In this document: positions 43,311 to 55,789 of the stretch, piece after piece | How positions within the stretch are numbered: the first letter of the stretch is position 1 | How the letters are laid out: each line of letters opens with the position of its first letter | DNA from: Parelaphostrongylus tenuis | Lineage: Eukaryota; Nematoda; Chromadorea; Rhabditida; Metastrongylidae | Assembly: GCA_019055375.1 (NCBI GenBank) | Contig: JAHQIW010005882.1 | Coordinates: 1 to 64,000 of the forward strand | Length of the DNA: 64,000 nucleotides | Direction: 5' to 3' | Program-made: the position numbers and the translations under genes | Notes under the pieces: model-generated | Told to the model about the DNA's origin: nothing | The model's input: the letters and a program-made list of their open reading frames with translations, nothing else | Databases searched by the model: none

Positions 43311-44395
43311 CAGTGCTGAGTCATTTCCTGGACACCAGCGATGCTTCGCTTCACAATTCGCACAGTGCTAGGCGGAATAAAACAATTCTTATAAAAAACA
43401 AAACATACTACCCTTACTTATAAAGTTCCCCTAGAAGGATAAAACTAGTAAACTGAAATGCATCACAAGGCCGACCATCTGTTAGTCTAGGCATTTTTCA
43501 AATTCACAGTTGTTTTTTGCTCCTAAAGCAAAACACGAGCTTGTTATAATACTTTTCATTCAGCGGTTTGCTTTCTTGAGAGTCCGGAAAAATCAGGTTG
43601 ACCTCAACCCAGAAAAGCCCGCTTCGATTCAGTGGAGGTGATTGGCTGATTGGGTCTTGCACAACCTTAACTTTCCAGGCTCTGAAAAAGGCAAAACCGC
43701 CAAAACGCCAGCTGTCAGGATGAACTGTATAATGAAATCCTGTTCAGCTTATGAAGAAAGAAAAAACTGTGACTCACTAATGCCATGAATCGACTGTGTT
43801 CCAAAATCTCTATTTCAGAAAATAAAAACCGAGCACATCCCCGTGGTGACAACAGATTAGAATGCTTCTCACCACTGCTCTAGACTGTTGAGTCTTAGAG
43901 GTTCCCAATGTCGTAGAGGACTCGCTTTCTATTTATGAAAGCAATGACAAAAATAGTTAGCACAAGACAAGACAGGATACGAACGGAATTGCACGGAACC
44001 TCACTCGTATCCACAGTTTTCACGCGTCCACCATGCAATGAAACGTAATTCCTCACCAAAAAATCACAAAATCCTAATGCTAAAAAATATCCGTACGAGT
44101 TTCTGCTCCGAAAGCACTCAAAATTGGCTACAAAAATGGAAATATCCTGGTTTGTTGAGCTGGTTCGATCTCTGAAACTGGGAGTTTCAATAATTGCTTA
44201 GTGCACTCTTGTACCATACGAGGGCTTCGGTCGGATAATGATAATGAACTTCGATACAAACATTTTTGGAGATTGCTTGGACAATGATTTCACCGTGAGT
44301 GTTTCCTTGCCACTTATGAATTCAGGAGGGAAAGAGAAAACCACGAAGACATCAGCAGCGCAGAGCAAGAGGCAAAATAATGGCTACACTCGAGG
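43311..44395. other. No gene recognised
   Basis: Short frames only (69 codons at 44238-44447 runs into an S1 piece). AT-rich. Confidence 0.35.
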
Positions 44396-44399
44396 TGCG

Positions 44400-44515
44400 A
44401 GCTCTCTGAAGCTCAAGTCATTTAAGTACCGAGTGTCGGATGGCTGAGAACTAATGGAGGGATCGAGCCGTTGACAAGGTGTGTGTCATAGGGCACCTCA
44501 GACCACTGCGCCACA
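44400..44515 (-). mobile_element. S1 SINE head fragment
   Basis: GGATCGAGCCGTTGACAAG and CACCTCAGACCACTGCGCCA are the complement of the S1 B- and A-box region. The body is missing. Confidence 0.65.
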
Positions 44516-44939
44516 CGCGCTCATGATGCTATAACAAATAAGCTTAGAGAAACTGTAGATTATAATGGTTTTCCAACTTAATCGTCGATCATCGTACCGT
44601 AAGAGAGAAGACATTTACTGCGATGTCTATCTGGTGCCTCCGCTGAAACTCCTCGAGGTCGAGTCGAACTGCCAACGGGCTCTTCCCATGCAAGCACTGC
44701 CCACCGCTGTCCTCTATTCAGGATCGAGGGACAATCAGGATGCGAAATCTTGGTGAGGTAGCTTCGCGGACATTCCAGAAGCACCAGGGATTTAAGCGCA
44801 GTGACAAGACTCACCAAAAGATTTTCAGGCAAGAAAGAATCCCGCCTGAGTGGCATCGGCTGTTTGCTAATATTAAGTCGCTCCATAGGATTGGCACTAG
44901 AACTGTAAACACCAATTTAATAACCAGAAGTAGATAAAA

Positions 44940-45640
44940 CTATATGAATTTGGCATCACTTAATTGTGCATTTTCTTGTGAACATTTTGATATACAACTT
45001 GCCTAAATTTGCTCTGAGAGGGAGCCGTCTTGGGAACAAATTCGCCTGTTATTCATGCACGAATGGCTCGTAGAGAAACGGAGTTAGATGAAGCGGCGCA
45101 TAAGATTAATGGAGCTTGAGGCGATGAAACGGTTACAGAGGAAACGACTAAGAAGTGATCGCGTAGTTCAAAGCTGAAAGAACAGTCTGGAGGATCAGTC
45201 ACGCTCGAGTCGTCCAGAGGTAGTTGATCATCAAGATATCCTTAAGATAGTCAATGAGAATTCCACAACAACGCGCAGAAAGTTAGCCAAAGCTTGACGA
45301 TCAACTTCCTGTGGACGGCTCGGCTCGAGTGAGACAAATCCTACACACTGTTCTCTGGAGCTCTGAACTTCGCCATCACTTCCTAGCCGTCCTTTCTACG
45401 AACATATCATCGCCCTAATGTTCATTAATCTTGCACATCGCCGCTCTAGCATTCTTCCCTTACGTGCCATTCGTGCATGATTAGCGAGCGAATTTCTTCC
45501 CAAGACGGCTCCATCTGAATGCAAATATCGGCAATTTGTATACCAAAATGTTCGCAAGAAAATGCACAATTAAATGATGCCAAAATCATATAATTGTATC
45601 CACTTCTGGTTAATTAAATTGATGCTCATTGTCTTCTAGT
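44940..45640. mobile_element. mariner-derived foldback, two 5' ends head to head
   Basis: The left end TTAATTGTGCATTTTCTTGT is the inverse of GCAAGAAAATGCACAATTAA at the right. Both sides carry leader and HTH-like DNA (CATGCACGAATGGCTCG; inverse CCATTCGTGCATGATTAGCG). Arms about 230 bp. Same arrangement as 27350-27790 and 55790-56200, so a non-autonomous family. Confidence 0.75.
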
Positions 45641-46440
45641 GCCAAAACCTATGGAACGATCAAATATCATTGATTTCGAAGTACATAAGCCATCAACGAG
45701 ATCTCTAAGACCACTTTTACACTAAAGAATTCCTGATAACGTCCTCCGTTCAGCTGAAAAACGAGAGAATCAGATTCTCAACGCAGTTCTATGTGGTAGA
45801 CAAGGAGAGAGACAAGAACGTAACTCCCCCACCGTCCTGTCCGGGGAACGATTCATGTCTCCTGATGTCCATCGCTTCAGCAGTACCATACGAGTTCTAT
45901 GACTTGATAAAACGAAGAAAGAAAGCTAATCAGTAGTAGATTTTTGTGGTAGGCTAGTGAGGTTAGCAAGCCCCGCCATTTCGCGATGCTTTAAGCCCTT
46001 CAGGGTCAGGATTTACAACACTTAGGGTCAACTAGTTGGCAGTGAAACTCTCATAGCTTTCATAGACAAAGGAAAAGCCTTCATGCAGAAAAAAAAACGA
46101 AAACCCGAAACCCTTCGGAAATCCGAAATGGGAAATCGGTTAATAATTCAAAGGGCATCAAGCCGCTCTGCTGGCATCGGAGCGCAGATTATCACTAGAG
46201 CATGTCGTTTTCCTCACCAGGTAAACGGCTATTTCTAGCGCCTGCTCCCCCCCTCCCCCCCCCCCCCCTCTCTTAGCTTTGATTTTTCAAGCTGGAGGAT
46301 AACATCACAGTTCTATCTAACTATCCCTTGGGAAGTTCTTTTTTGAACTACTGTCCTACTCCATTGACATGCGAGCATTTCCCTTCTCGTCGATTTTTTT
46401 TCGGATTTTTGAAAATTCGAGAATCATTCTTCGAAGAATT
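45641..46440. other. No gene; long C tract
   Basis: A C/T tract of about 24 bp at 46248-46271 and AT-rich flanks. No coding evidence. Confidence 0.4.
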
Positions 46441-46447
46441 TTTTCAG

Positions 46448-46513
46448 GATGATTTGCGGACCACATCTTGACGAGCGGTTATTTGTGGATTTCAGAATGA
46501 GATATGTGGAAAA
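46448..46513 (+). CDS. Weak candidate exon
   Basis: Acceptor AATTTTTTCAG and donor GAAAA|GTGAGT frame 66 bp that read MICGPHLDERLFVDFRMRYV. Both splice sites are good but no partner exon is certain; LLVENGLDYRRPRGFHSFSE behind TTTTTTTCAG at 47012 is one option through a possible 14-nt exon. Could be chance next to an RTE relic. Confidence 0.3.
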
Positions 46514-46536
46514 GTGAGTATATCCTTTGGCAGAGC

Positions 46537-46830
46537 GCGTGTGGCGCAGTGGTTAGGGGAACTTGCAACACAATGATCGATCAGTCGATGGTCAATGGTT
46601 CGATCCCGCGTCCAGGTCTCACTAAGCCTTCCATACCTTCGGAGTCGGTGAGTTAGTACTAGACTTGTCTGGGAGGATGAGCAGCAGTGACTTGATACAT
46701 CGATAGGCTACCACGAGTCATTGTAAGAGGCAAATATGCATTTAGTTACCTCGAAGGAATGGAGGCGAATGCATAGACGATCCCATAGGGATTGATCAAC
46801 GCCAAGAGCTTAATCCTCAGCTCTTTTTTC
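46537..46830 (+). mobile_element. S1 tRNA-derived SINE, best copy
   Basis: A box TGGCGCAGTGG (46542-46552) and B box GGTTCGATCCC (46597-46607) are both canonical, so pol III transcription is possible. The body reads CACTAAGCCTTCCATACCTT, GAGGATGAGCAGCAGTGACT, CGATAGGCTACCACGAGTCA; the 3' end is GGGATTGATCAACGCCAAGA then TTAATCC. This copy defines the family layout. Confidence 0.85.
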
Positions 46831-47389
46831 GAAGTTCCATCTAGAAAATCGACAGAAAGTAAACCTTTACCAGGCTCTGCCGCCCATTACGGGCGTGGCA
46901 GGGGAGGGGAAATCGGTGGATGACCGATCAGAAGTATGGATGGTAACGCAGGAAACGTTAGAGCTCACGCGATATGTGAAATTGTTGGCTAATTTATCCA
47001 GTTTTTTTCAGCTTTACTCGTGGAAAATGGCCTCGACTATCGTCGTCCAAGAGGATTTCACTCCTTCTCTGAGCCATGCGTCCATGGATACCGTAGCGAT
47101 TTTATAGAATTTGCTTGCTTCCGTGAAACTTCCTCATTTCGTCAAGATTGAATCTGATCTCTTTGATGATTCTCTCTGTCGAAGACGAAATGTTAATTGA
47201 TCTTTTAATGCAAAATAAGTTTGGAAAAGAACTTAAGACCTTTAAATCGGTCCAATTACTGAGCAGAACGTCCTCATTTGTCATGCGGAAGCGGCTTTCG
47301 AGTACACGTCGCTATATTATGAAGAAATAGCTCGTTGTACTGATTTGATGCACGGATGGTCCGTCGTCACCAGTAGTACCGACTTCAGC

Positions 47390-48560
47390 ACATTTTCTAT
47401 TCGTTCCCTTGTCTTGTTATCGCCGTTCGTGCTGGTGGTTCGCTTCTACTCTGATGACGTATGCGGGCGTCATATCTGACTCCACTCCCAAAAACATCTG
47501 CCCATCATGTAGCTAGTGTCATCCCAGAAGACTCTTTCAGTCATGTGCAGTTCACTTTACGTTCTTCTCGTTCATCTGTGATCTATTCATCTTATTATAT
47601 TAACGGCTCAGCTACGTTTCACTATCGATTTCCACCCTTCTGTATCTCCAAAATCAATTATCCGAGCTTCGTATTCCGGCTATATGTTGTGCGTGCCGGT
47701 TATAATTCAAAAGACGTCATTCATGCGCTTTAAAAGTGATGCTTAGAACTCATAATATGATTGGGATATCAACCAATGTCTCAGCTGCATAAAGGGACGC
47801 TGAGAGAGGGCTGTTAAATCAAAAAGCTAAGCGCGGAGTTTAGGAAGCTTTAGTTGGTCACTGGCCTGCATAGGAAACCCCGTTGCGGCTCGTCTTCTTC
47901 TGTTCAACTTTTTATTCATATTGTTCACAATATATGATAAACTTCCAAGACATCTAATCGACGTGATCCGTTCAATCAGATCATCGTCCAGCTCAATTTA
48001 TTCACCGTCGTTCCATGAATTTCCCACAAACTGAGTCTTCTCGTTTATTTTCTGGAGTTTGGGGTCCAGAAGTCGGCTAGTAACCTTCTTTCTTTCCAGG
48101 TTCACGGAAGCGATTCTAGTTGCTCTTCCTCTTCCGCTTAATCACACCATCATGTTGCTTTCCATGATTATCGATTGCCCGAGGCACACATATGAGGCTG
48201 CCTCTGTGGATGGGGTATCATTCAGCTCAATTTTTTTCTTCACGACATGGGTTTCCTCATGAACTGTGTCTTCATCTTCTTGATGCTTGATCCAATTTTT
48301 CTTCACGCTTTGTTGAGCTTGCTGATTATCGTCTTTTCTTCGTTGGTACTTCTTGAAAAGTTGACGATGTCGTCAGTAAAACGAAGATTTGATAGGAGTT
48401 TTCTATCAATACGCATGCCTTTCTCGCCCTAATCACGTGACCTCGTTATCCACAGCAATACGGCAGTAAACAGGTTTGGCGAGACCTTAGACCCGAGAGG
48501 GACAGAAAGTGATCCAGAGAGGAATTCAGACAGCTTTTTTTTCAGCTGCTATTTTAGGGT
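47390..48560 (-). pseudogene. RTE-like retrotransposon remnant with an internal partial repeat
   Basis: Minus-strand pieces in order: LSNLRFTDDIVNFSRSTNEE (catalytic box FTDD at 48369-48380), ASYVCLGQSIIMESNMM, a second NNMNKKLNRRRRAA near 47900, LLNYNRHAQHIAGIRSSDN near 47650, then HRXTRRT-like and WADVFGSGVRYDARI near 47480. Many stops and frame changes. The two overlapping LGR...NRRRRA-type segments suggest a fused or duplicated copy. A different lineage from the element at 1-1765. Confidence 0.75.
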
Positions 48561-49670
48561 CTGAAACGGAGACTGTGAGACGAGAAGGTCAGCGTACAAC
48601 TCTTAAATCATTATCATTCGTATACCATCACAAGAGATTGTAATGATCTCATCTTCATTTCACGGCTGGCTGCGAAACATGTGCCGGAGGCATTTCTTCA
48701 GACTCATTCTTTTCCTTTGCTATCTGTCGGCCAACTCTATTGAATGCTCAACTTCTCGTAGTTTCATCATAGAGTACCTACTCGTGTGTCTCGCAGTGAA
48801 CCTTTTTTATATACGGATTAAACCTCTATAGGTACTTTTGCGTTACTACAACTCAACCCTTTGGTGACATAGCCTTCTCCGCTTTTTCAGACTTCCATAG
48901 TCATTCGATAACTTGAATCTCGGCAATTTCAGTACTCTACTTAGTTTCTGAAAAGGAATTCTTGATGCGTCGTAGCACTAGGAATAAAATTGAGTTTCAT
49001 TTTCGACGCGCAATACCGCACATCTCTATCGTTCTACCGGTTATGGCCTTAACTTTTGTCTCAGCTTTCCAAGTGAACCCGTTATGAACTCTATCCCCAA
49101 GCTTAGAAGTGTGAAACATATTCTTCTTTTTGCTTTTCCAGCGCTCTATGAAGACCTTATAAAAACCAAGCCTAACTCCAGAATTTTTCAAATTTATGCT
49201 ATCAAATTACAACTTAAGTTATGTTTAAAGACATCAACAAGGACTAGCCGCCTTTGTGCCGTTTGTTGAGAATGTTGCAAAACCTATTCATACACCTTAG
49301 CTGAACAAAATCTGTTTGCCAAGTGTAGCACTCAATTTTTTTTCGCAGCTACATCGCACTAAAAGGCCTTTTCAGGAAGCAAGTGCACTACTAAAATTGT
49401 TGATATTTAATCTATGGAATGGTACCCAAGGTGAAGCCCAGGGGACAATTATGTCCAGCGAATCAAGGGCCGAAAGTGAAACTCAATTTTATTATTTCTG
49501 CTACAGTGCACTAAAAACGTTTTCAAGGAAAAAGAGCGGCAAAATCGCCTCCAATTATGCTATCAAGTCACGACTAGAAGCCTGAAAAAAGTGTAAAAGG
49601 CCTTTTTACCAGAGGGTTTAAAATGGATTGCGATTACGTGGGTTGTAATCCTTTACATAACAATAAAAAG
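48561..49670. other. GTTGTAGCAG-family repeats, no gene
   Basis: Units near 48960-49270 and 49320-49620 share the TTTTCGACGCGCAATACCGC-like and AAAAGGCCTTTT pieces with 26.1, 35.7, 40.3 and 58.8 kb. Frames of 61-89 codons lie within them and are not convincing. Confidence 0.4.
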
Positions 49671-49674
49671 CTAG

Positions 49675-49960
49675 AATAAAGGGTAAAGCTCTTGGCGCTG
49701 ATGAGTCCCTGAGGGATGCGCCATGCATTCTTCTTCAATTTTTAGCTTCGTTCAAGGTGACTGAAGGCATATCTGGCTTTCACAATGACTCTGGTGGCAT
49801 ACCGATATATCAAGTTAGTGCTGCTATCCTCTCAGATAAGTTTGGTGCTAAATAACCGATCACGGAGGAATGGAAGGCTTGATGAGCCATGAGCGCGAGG
49901 TCGAACCATCGACCTCGCAGAGCACGCAGAGCTACCTCACCACGGTGTCACATGAGCTCT
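49675..49960 (-). mobile_element. S1 tRNA-derived SINE
   Basis: Reverse copy: GATGAGTCCCTGAGGGATGC, ATATATCAAGTTAGTGCTGC, GAGGTCGAACCATCGACC, head ACCTCACCACGGTGTCAC. Confidence 0.8.
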
Positions 49961-50249
49961 ATATAACAAGAATGATACGGCAATGCCGGAAAAAAATAGC
50001 AGTGACAATAGGACACTAGAGTCAGCGGATGAGAATAGTGTGAAATGTATGAGGAATTCTGGAAGTGAAAGAGTAGCTTCGCCTTGGGCCTAAAACATAC
50101 GGTGTGTCAAGATGACAAAAAATTTTGTAGTGGTGGCATAAGAGGTTGACATGGTAGAAGATACATGTAAATTGTGATAAGTCTGACTTGTTGTAGCAGT
50201 GGAACAGTACTTAACACACATACAAATAGTTCAAGTGTTAACATGACCA

Positions 50250-50561
50250 TTATGAAGGAGATGTTGGAATAGCAATGAGGAGGCGGAATTTCTGGAGAGA
50301 TAAGACATTACACCGGATAGCCCACACAAGTACAGCAACAGCTATTGATGGATTCAAATGTGGCGTAGTACTAAAGAAATAATTTGATGTGGCACTAGAA
50401 CTTCTATAGAATACTTGTAGATTTCGCAAGTAGCAAGTGAGAAAGATGCAAGTGATAACAACAAGTACCTCCTGCATGATTTTGAAGAGAATTCTGATGA
50501 GTTGATGATGCAAGAGTACGAGAAGAGTCTGTATAAGAGCCCTTACCAGACCACATGACAA
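50250..50561 (-). other. 103-codon frame, unknown
   Basis: Hydrophobic (LVVITCIFLTCYL) with no family resemblance. Its start overlaps a hammerhead-element tail, so coding is doubtful. Confidence 0.2.
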
Positions 50562-50585
50562 GTTGGCTCAAATAATAATGAAAAA
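50527..50585 (+). repeat. Tail fragment of the hammerhead-bearing element
   Basis: TAAGAGCCCTTACCAGACCA and CATGACAAGTTGGCTCAAAT match the 3' tail of copies A-C. The ribozyme core is absent. Confidence 0.75.
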
Positions 50586-50613
50586 ATATGAGAGTTATTC
50601 CCGCTATTCTCGT

Positions 50614-50734
50614 CTATGCAAATCGAAATCGAAGGAGCGGTGAGCGGATGAGATTAACCTCGATAACAATGTGATGAGGAGAGGCGATGGCAATTTGTAA
50701 GTGTCGTCTGAAGATAAATGGCACTGCTATGGGG
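50614..50734 (-). CDS. Weak candidate terminal exon
   Basis: After acceptor GAAATTGTTCAG the phase-2 frame reads PIAVPFIFRRHLQIAIASPH then EVNLIRSPLLRFRFA and TAG at 50616-50614. Upstream, TTTTTGCCTCGCAG...GTGTCT|GTAAGT frames an 18-bp micro-exon. No function visible. Confidence 0.25.
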
Positions 50735-50999
50735 CTGAACAATTTCACCCAAACTGCAGGTGTTAGTCTGTGAAGACTTACAGACACAGTACGGGTCAGC
50801 TGCGAGGCAAAAAACCGTTTTTTGACCTACTGCGACTAAGTACTCAGAAATGTTAGTTATGTTAATGTTGATAGGAAGGTAATGACTAAGCTGAAGAGCA
50901 GTCATCATATGGATATAAATTCTCCTGCAATAATCTTTCAAGTGATATTCTATTGCCAACAGTGTTAAGTGTGCTGCAACAGAATTAGTCTTTATTTTC

Positions 51000-53900
51000 C
51001 TTTTCTTGGCAAGTAACTCTTTAGTGATGATGTAGACGCTCCGTAATTTTCACTCGTGCAATTACGGCGAGTTCTTCACAGTTCTCTGCTCTCTGACAAC
51101 CACCTTAGAGTCCTAGGCGATGTCCTTAATGCATATTTTGGAGGGACAAGAAGGATAAGATTTTGTTAAGCATCTCTTCATCATGCACTGTCAACTCTTT
51201 CGTCTTCATCGGGGGTAAGAATTCTTCTTCAGCGTATGCTTAAGGCGAGTCTTGGCAAGAAAGTAATCTTACAAGGTACTTAATGATATAAGTACCTAAG
51301 TGTTCAATAGTCAACCTCTTTTATCTCCAACCATATGTCGGTCTCCACTTATTCCGTGCTCTTTTGTGACTGAGAAGAATTTCTATGGTGTAGACGTGCT
51401 GTGGATAATACGGGTCGTTTTCGTTAAACGACGTTCTCGTTGTTATTCATTCAATTCATCCGGCATTTTCTTGACCTTTTGCGCATTCAAATGTTTTTCA
51501 AATAACGAGCGACTTGTGAATTGCGAATTTCAGCCATTTAAGGATCTAATCCGATTATCAGCTTCAGATGGCTGTCATTGACTGCTCATAGGCGTCCGTG
51601 ATCCTGACCGAGTCATGTTTCCGGGAAGAATCCACACAAACCATCTCCGCATTGTGTGTTCTGAAGCCCGTACATGACCAATGCTTTAATGAAATCCTGA
51701 GGTGTTACTGGTGTTTTATGTCTGAATTTGCACTCATGAAGCAATGCTATGTTATTTTATTAAGTTGAAAACATCATTTTAACCAGCTAAAAATCGAGGC
51801 TTTCTTTTCTGACTCAATATAAGTTTGTTAAGCACTTATATTGAAGAAAAACTTTGGCATCTTCACCTCCTTGGAGCAATATTGATTGGGATTGATCGTC
51901 TACAGCCGTTTATTTTCTCCTTATGGGTCTCATTAGTTACAGTAGCTAAAATCCGATATTTCCCTACTCGACGAGGCCTTTCTATGGAGCATGGTTGTTC
52001 ATTTCCATTTGGTATGATGTGCTTTCGTCGCAACAGTCCATCCTGCAACAGTCGGTAATTTGTTAGCTGACACAAGAAGAAGCAACAACACAAGGAGAAA
52101 CATTTTCGAGAATCTATTTTTATTTCTTTGTGATTATCAATTCCAAGAATAAATGACCGTCGGTTTTCAATGATTTCACCTGACCTTGTATCAGCTCCAA
52201 AGTCATTGTAAATTGTTTTGGAAAACGTATTACGTAGGAAGTGGTCAAGTAGGAAATGAGTTCGGGAATGCTTTACAGTAACAGTGCAAGTAACGAATAC
52301 ATCTTACTTTTCTAAGATACAAATTTGGTATTGTGAAGTACGCCCAGTATTAGTCAGCCAGCCTGATATTTTCATCTGCAATCGAAATTAAGATAAACGA
52401 GGATTTAGAATACTCAAAATGAATTCTACATAAGGGCTTTCCAGAAAGGAATAAGTACAATTCTAGTTCGATGAGATACTTAGTGATAATGGTTTGTGCA
52501 GGATTAGGAAGAGACGTGTAATGCTGCTGTCCAATCACTTCATCGTGCAGTGTGTTGTTTATTGTACAAATTTCATTATGAAAATGCATGAAGGCCCGTC
52601 TTTGAGAGTAATGAGGATCCCAACCCTAGCACATTCTCCATTCGTTTCCATCTTGAGCAATCGTACTCGTGTCCATGGTTATAGTTTGCTTTGAGCATGA
52701 TAATGTCTAAGTGGTCCAGTTCGTAATCCAGGAAATGTCTCCATTTCTAATAAGGCTGGTTGATGAAGGCCAAAAGGGCTTGCTTTTTTTTTTGTGAAGT
52801 CTATAACAGTGATCTTCTGATCCGTAAGCATTGAACTCTTCTCATTGAAAGATCTTCAACTTATGTTTCGCTGTTTAAGTGCATTCTGTTGGATTTCGAA
52901 GACCGGCTAAATTTCACATGCCTGAAGTGCCCATTTGAGAAAGATGTGTGCTCTCAAAAATTTCTAAACGTTAAACTCTCAGAAGTATGAATAGTCATTT
53001 CGACAAATCTATCTTGTGAGTTCAAACACGTACGCAGTGCAGCATAATTGGCTCGGAACACTAATGGGATGTAGGATTTGAGGATACGTGCGAAAATAGT
53101 GACTTTTGAATCGAGATCTTCTCCGTCGTATTTTTGTTTCCTAGTGGAATATTTTGTTTGGCTTTGAGTTCTCCAGCTAGGTGAATCTTTTGTACGTATG
53201 CCGTCCTCTGTACCATTTCACCAAACTATTCGTGCTCACATGCTTTCCAAGAGATGAGGCTTGCGGTATAAGATCTAATACAATCGCCACCTCAACTGAT
53301 TGAGCAAATTATGCAGATTTTTGTTTCGCAGAGACATCCGTACAATCATTTGCGTGGCAGTTGGCGCCTTAGAAAGTTTAGGGTGTAGCAGTCACTGTCA
53401 CTGTATTGTCCAAACCTGCACTTCTTAATTGTCAATTGATGATTGTGCTTACTTCACTGGAAATAAAGGATAGGATGAACGGGATCTTGTTATTGCTTGA
53501 CTTACTGCCTTGGGCTATCGCTTCTCCTCTCAGTCTGATCCAAAAGGCTCTTATCATTTCGTAACCCTTAGAAAAGTTCTATTTTGCTCCATTTTTAGAG
53601 ACTGTTTCTGATACTTTTTTCCTCCGTACACAGTAGTAGCTATTAAATCATGTTTTTCACAAATTAGCTTTTTGTGAGATAAAGAAATGGTAATGAACTA
53701 GTATATTTTCCATTACTCGGCTTTCGGTACCACTTTGTGTTATAGGCGCTTTTGAATTGCTTAACTTGACGTTTCAAAAATGGAAGCCAATCTGCCTTCG
53801 GTGTTCCTTGGAAAAATTTCATGCGCTCTGACGATTCATTTGTTTTCGTTTTGTTAGAACTTGAAAAGGTTTATTTTTGCGCCATTCTGCCGAGTTGAAA

Positions 53901-54085
53901 AAGATCTCTCACTGACTGGATTGCACATCAGTTTGACGTTTTGAGACCTTGAAGAAGGCGAAACGGCTGGTGTGCCATTGTGCTAATACTGAATTGTATT
54001 ATCATACTCAACAAGTCCTATAATTAACAATCTAGCATATAGCTAATAGAAAATTATTACTTTATGGGTATTTCGTAGAGTGCTC
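51000..54085. other. No gene recognised; old repeat debris
   Basis: An S1 3' fragment lies at about 51145-51220. Frames of 60-93 codons (51300-51581, 51825-52058) have no motif. Part of the 3' side may belong to the RTE relic at 54090. Confidence 0.35.
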
Positions 54086-54089
54086 GTTC

Positions 54090-54300
54090 TCCAATTTTTA
54101 TACAACTCTATCCTTCTTTCACTTCATCATACTCCCACCTTTTCTACATCTTTGATACTCTTTGAAAACATAATGATATTGTCAGAAAGACGAAGATTTG
54201 GCTGAAACCTGCATCAGTGCATATTTCTTTCCCATCTCAGTCAAGTGTCTTCATTATTCGCTAGTCGGTAAAAAGTTATAGCAAAATGTTCTTGGTTTTT
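54090..54300 (-). pseudogene. RTE reverse transcriptase core fragment
   Basis: Minus strand: PNLRLSDNIIMFSKSIKDVE, then VGV and stops. This is the FADDIVLFS...EK block with the catalytic ADD changed to SDN (about 54178-54186). Nearest in style to the 47.4-48.6 kb element. Confidence 0.65.
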
Positions 54301-54835
54301 GGATCTTTGTCTCTAAGGAGTTCGCAAGTGATCGAAGGGTTTTTTTGTGATGTGAATACTCCAGCAATCAGCCAGACTTTTTAGGTGAGACAGCTCAGCT
54401 CCTTGATCGAAGTTTACTGATAGAATTTTATTCGTTTCGAAGATACTTGCTTTTTCATAGTTTAACAAGCAGATACTATTTTGAACAGAACTCAATGACG
54501 CTTGTTATCGGTGCACGTGCAACTCTTTTGTGTGAAGAAAAGCGCTTGCTTGTTTCGCAATTCTATGAAACATATTACTTTATAAATCTTTTCCTTCGGT
54601 ATACAACTATTTCTTAGAATATCTAAAAGTTAGAATAATGATGGAACTTTAGGAAACAAGTTCAGTTCGTCGGAAATGATCCCGTACACTGCGTGCGAAG
54701 TCATTTCATCGATAACTCTCTGTAATTATTTGATTATTACTGTGATTTATCAGTTGCTGCTACCTCAATTAGTTAGTAGAATAAGCTTCGTTCTCTCACT
54801 CTAAGCGTAAATGTTTCTAGGCATTCACTTATACC

Positions 54836-55130
54836 GTGCTAAAACATAATTTATTGCGACAAGTTTCAAAAGTGGACATGCTTACTGATTTAGGTAGCCT
54901 ACATATTTTTTGGTTAGATGCCCATCAGACGATCCTGTATCTCGTCCTGATTCAAGATGTCCAAACAATTTTTATATCACCACAGACAAATGATTTTGAC
55001 GGTCCATCACAACATCAGAGACTTCTTAATTCGTCTTTCGGTGGAAATCCTACGCAAATTATGCCAATGTATGTTATTTCTGCTCTGCAGTATCTTTTAC
55101 CGTAGTTCGTTTTGGAATATTCACAGTTAC
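54836..55130 (+). other. Open frames, unknown
   Basis: Frames of 89 and 136 codons start at 54836 and 54957; the longer one runs into the tandem repeat below. No motif and no splice support. Confidence 0.2.
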
Positions 55131-55740
55131 TGTAGGCGAGGATGGGGAAATAGCCGTGACAAAGTAATTATGATGCTCGTCGCGACGCGCGTCGGGCGAA
55201 TGTTATCCCCCAAAATACTTTGGCAGTCAACAACAAGAACGCCTTATGGAACACCACAGCCAGGCTATCATCGAGATACAAAGAAACACGCTAAACCAGT
55301 AATCTATGAAGTTCAAGAAGAAGACAAGAAAACGGATTACTTGATAGAAGTACTAGGATCCGCATAGTGAAAAAAACACTGTGAAGACGGATCATAAAAA
55401 TGTTCAAAGTATGCGAGGGAGGATTGATGGACGGATACTTATGCGTAACGGAAGAAGTCTGTGCGAGTAGGGCAATTATATCTTAGGAAAACTAATAAGT
55501 GTTGAGGGTCCATGGCCAAGTGGTTGTCATGCTCATTGTGAAGGCCAAATCCCACCCTCTTTCGCTCTTCGGCAGTCAACAACGAACGCTCCATAAAACG
55601 CCACACACAATCTATCCTCAAGATTGCAAGGATACGTGCTCAGCAGTATTCTACGACGTTCATAAAAAAGACGGAAAAATGAGCCAAATGCTGGAAGTAC
55701 TGGGATTTGCACAATGAAAAAAAGTGTAAACTCGGATTAA
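55130..55740 (+). repeat. Two diverged tandem units of about 347 bp
   Basis: Unit one (about 55195-55375) and unit two (about 55545-55725) share GGCAGTCAACAAC, then ACACCACAGCCAGGC against CGCCACACACAATC, and end LIEVLGSA-stop against MLEVLGFAQ-stop in matching frames. Unit two is preceded by TGGCCAAGTGGTTGTCATGC, which looks like a Ser/Leu-type tRNA A box. A third piece is at 28175-28260. Possibly a further tRNA-derived family. Confidence 0.5.
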
Positions 55741-55789
55741 TAAGAGTGTTAGAAAAAATAAATAGTAGGTTGTGTCAAAAAATTGTGTC

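Noticed and set aside
47267..47458. Open plus-strand stretch NVLICHAEAAFEYTSLYYEE with a GTATGC donor
   Set aside because: Its 3' half is the antisense of the RTE C-terminus read on the minus strand (WADVFGSGV...).
49685..49715. CTGATGAGTCCCTGAGGGAT in an S1 SINE, resembling a hammerhead core
   Set aside because: It is followed by TGCGCC where GAAA is required, and there is no stem I partner.
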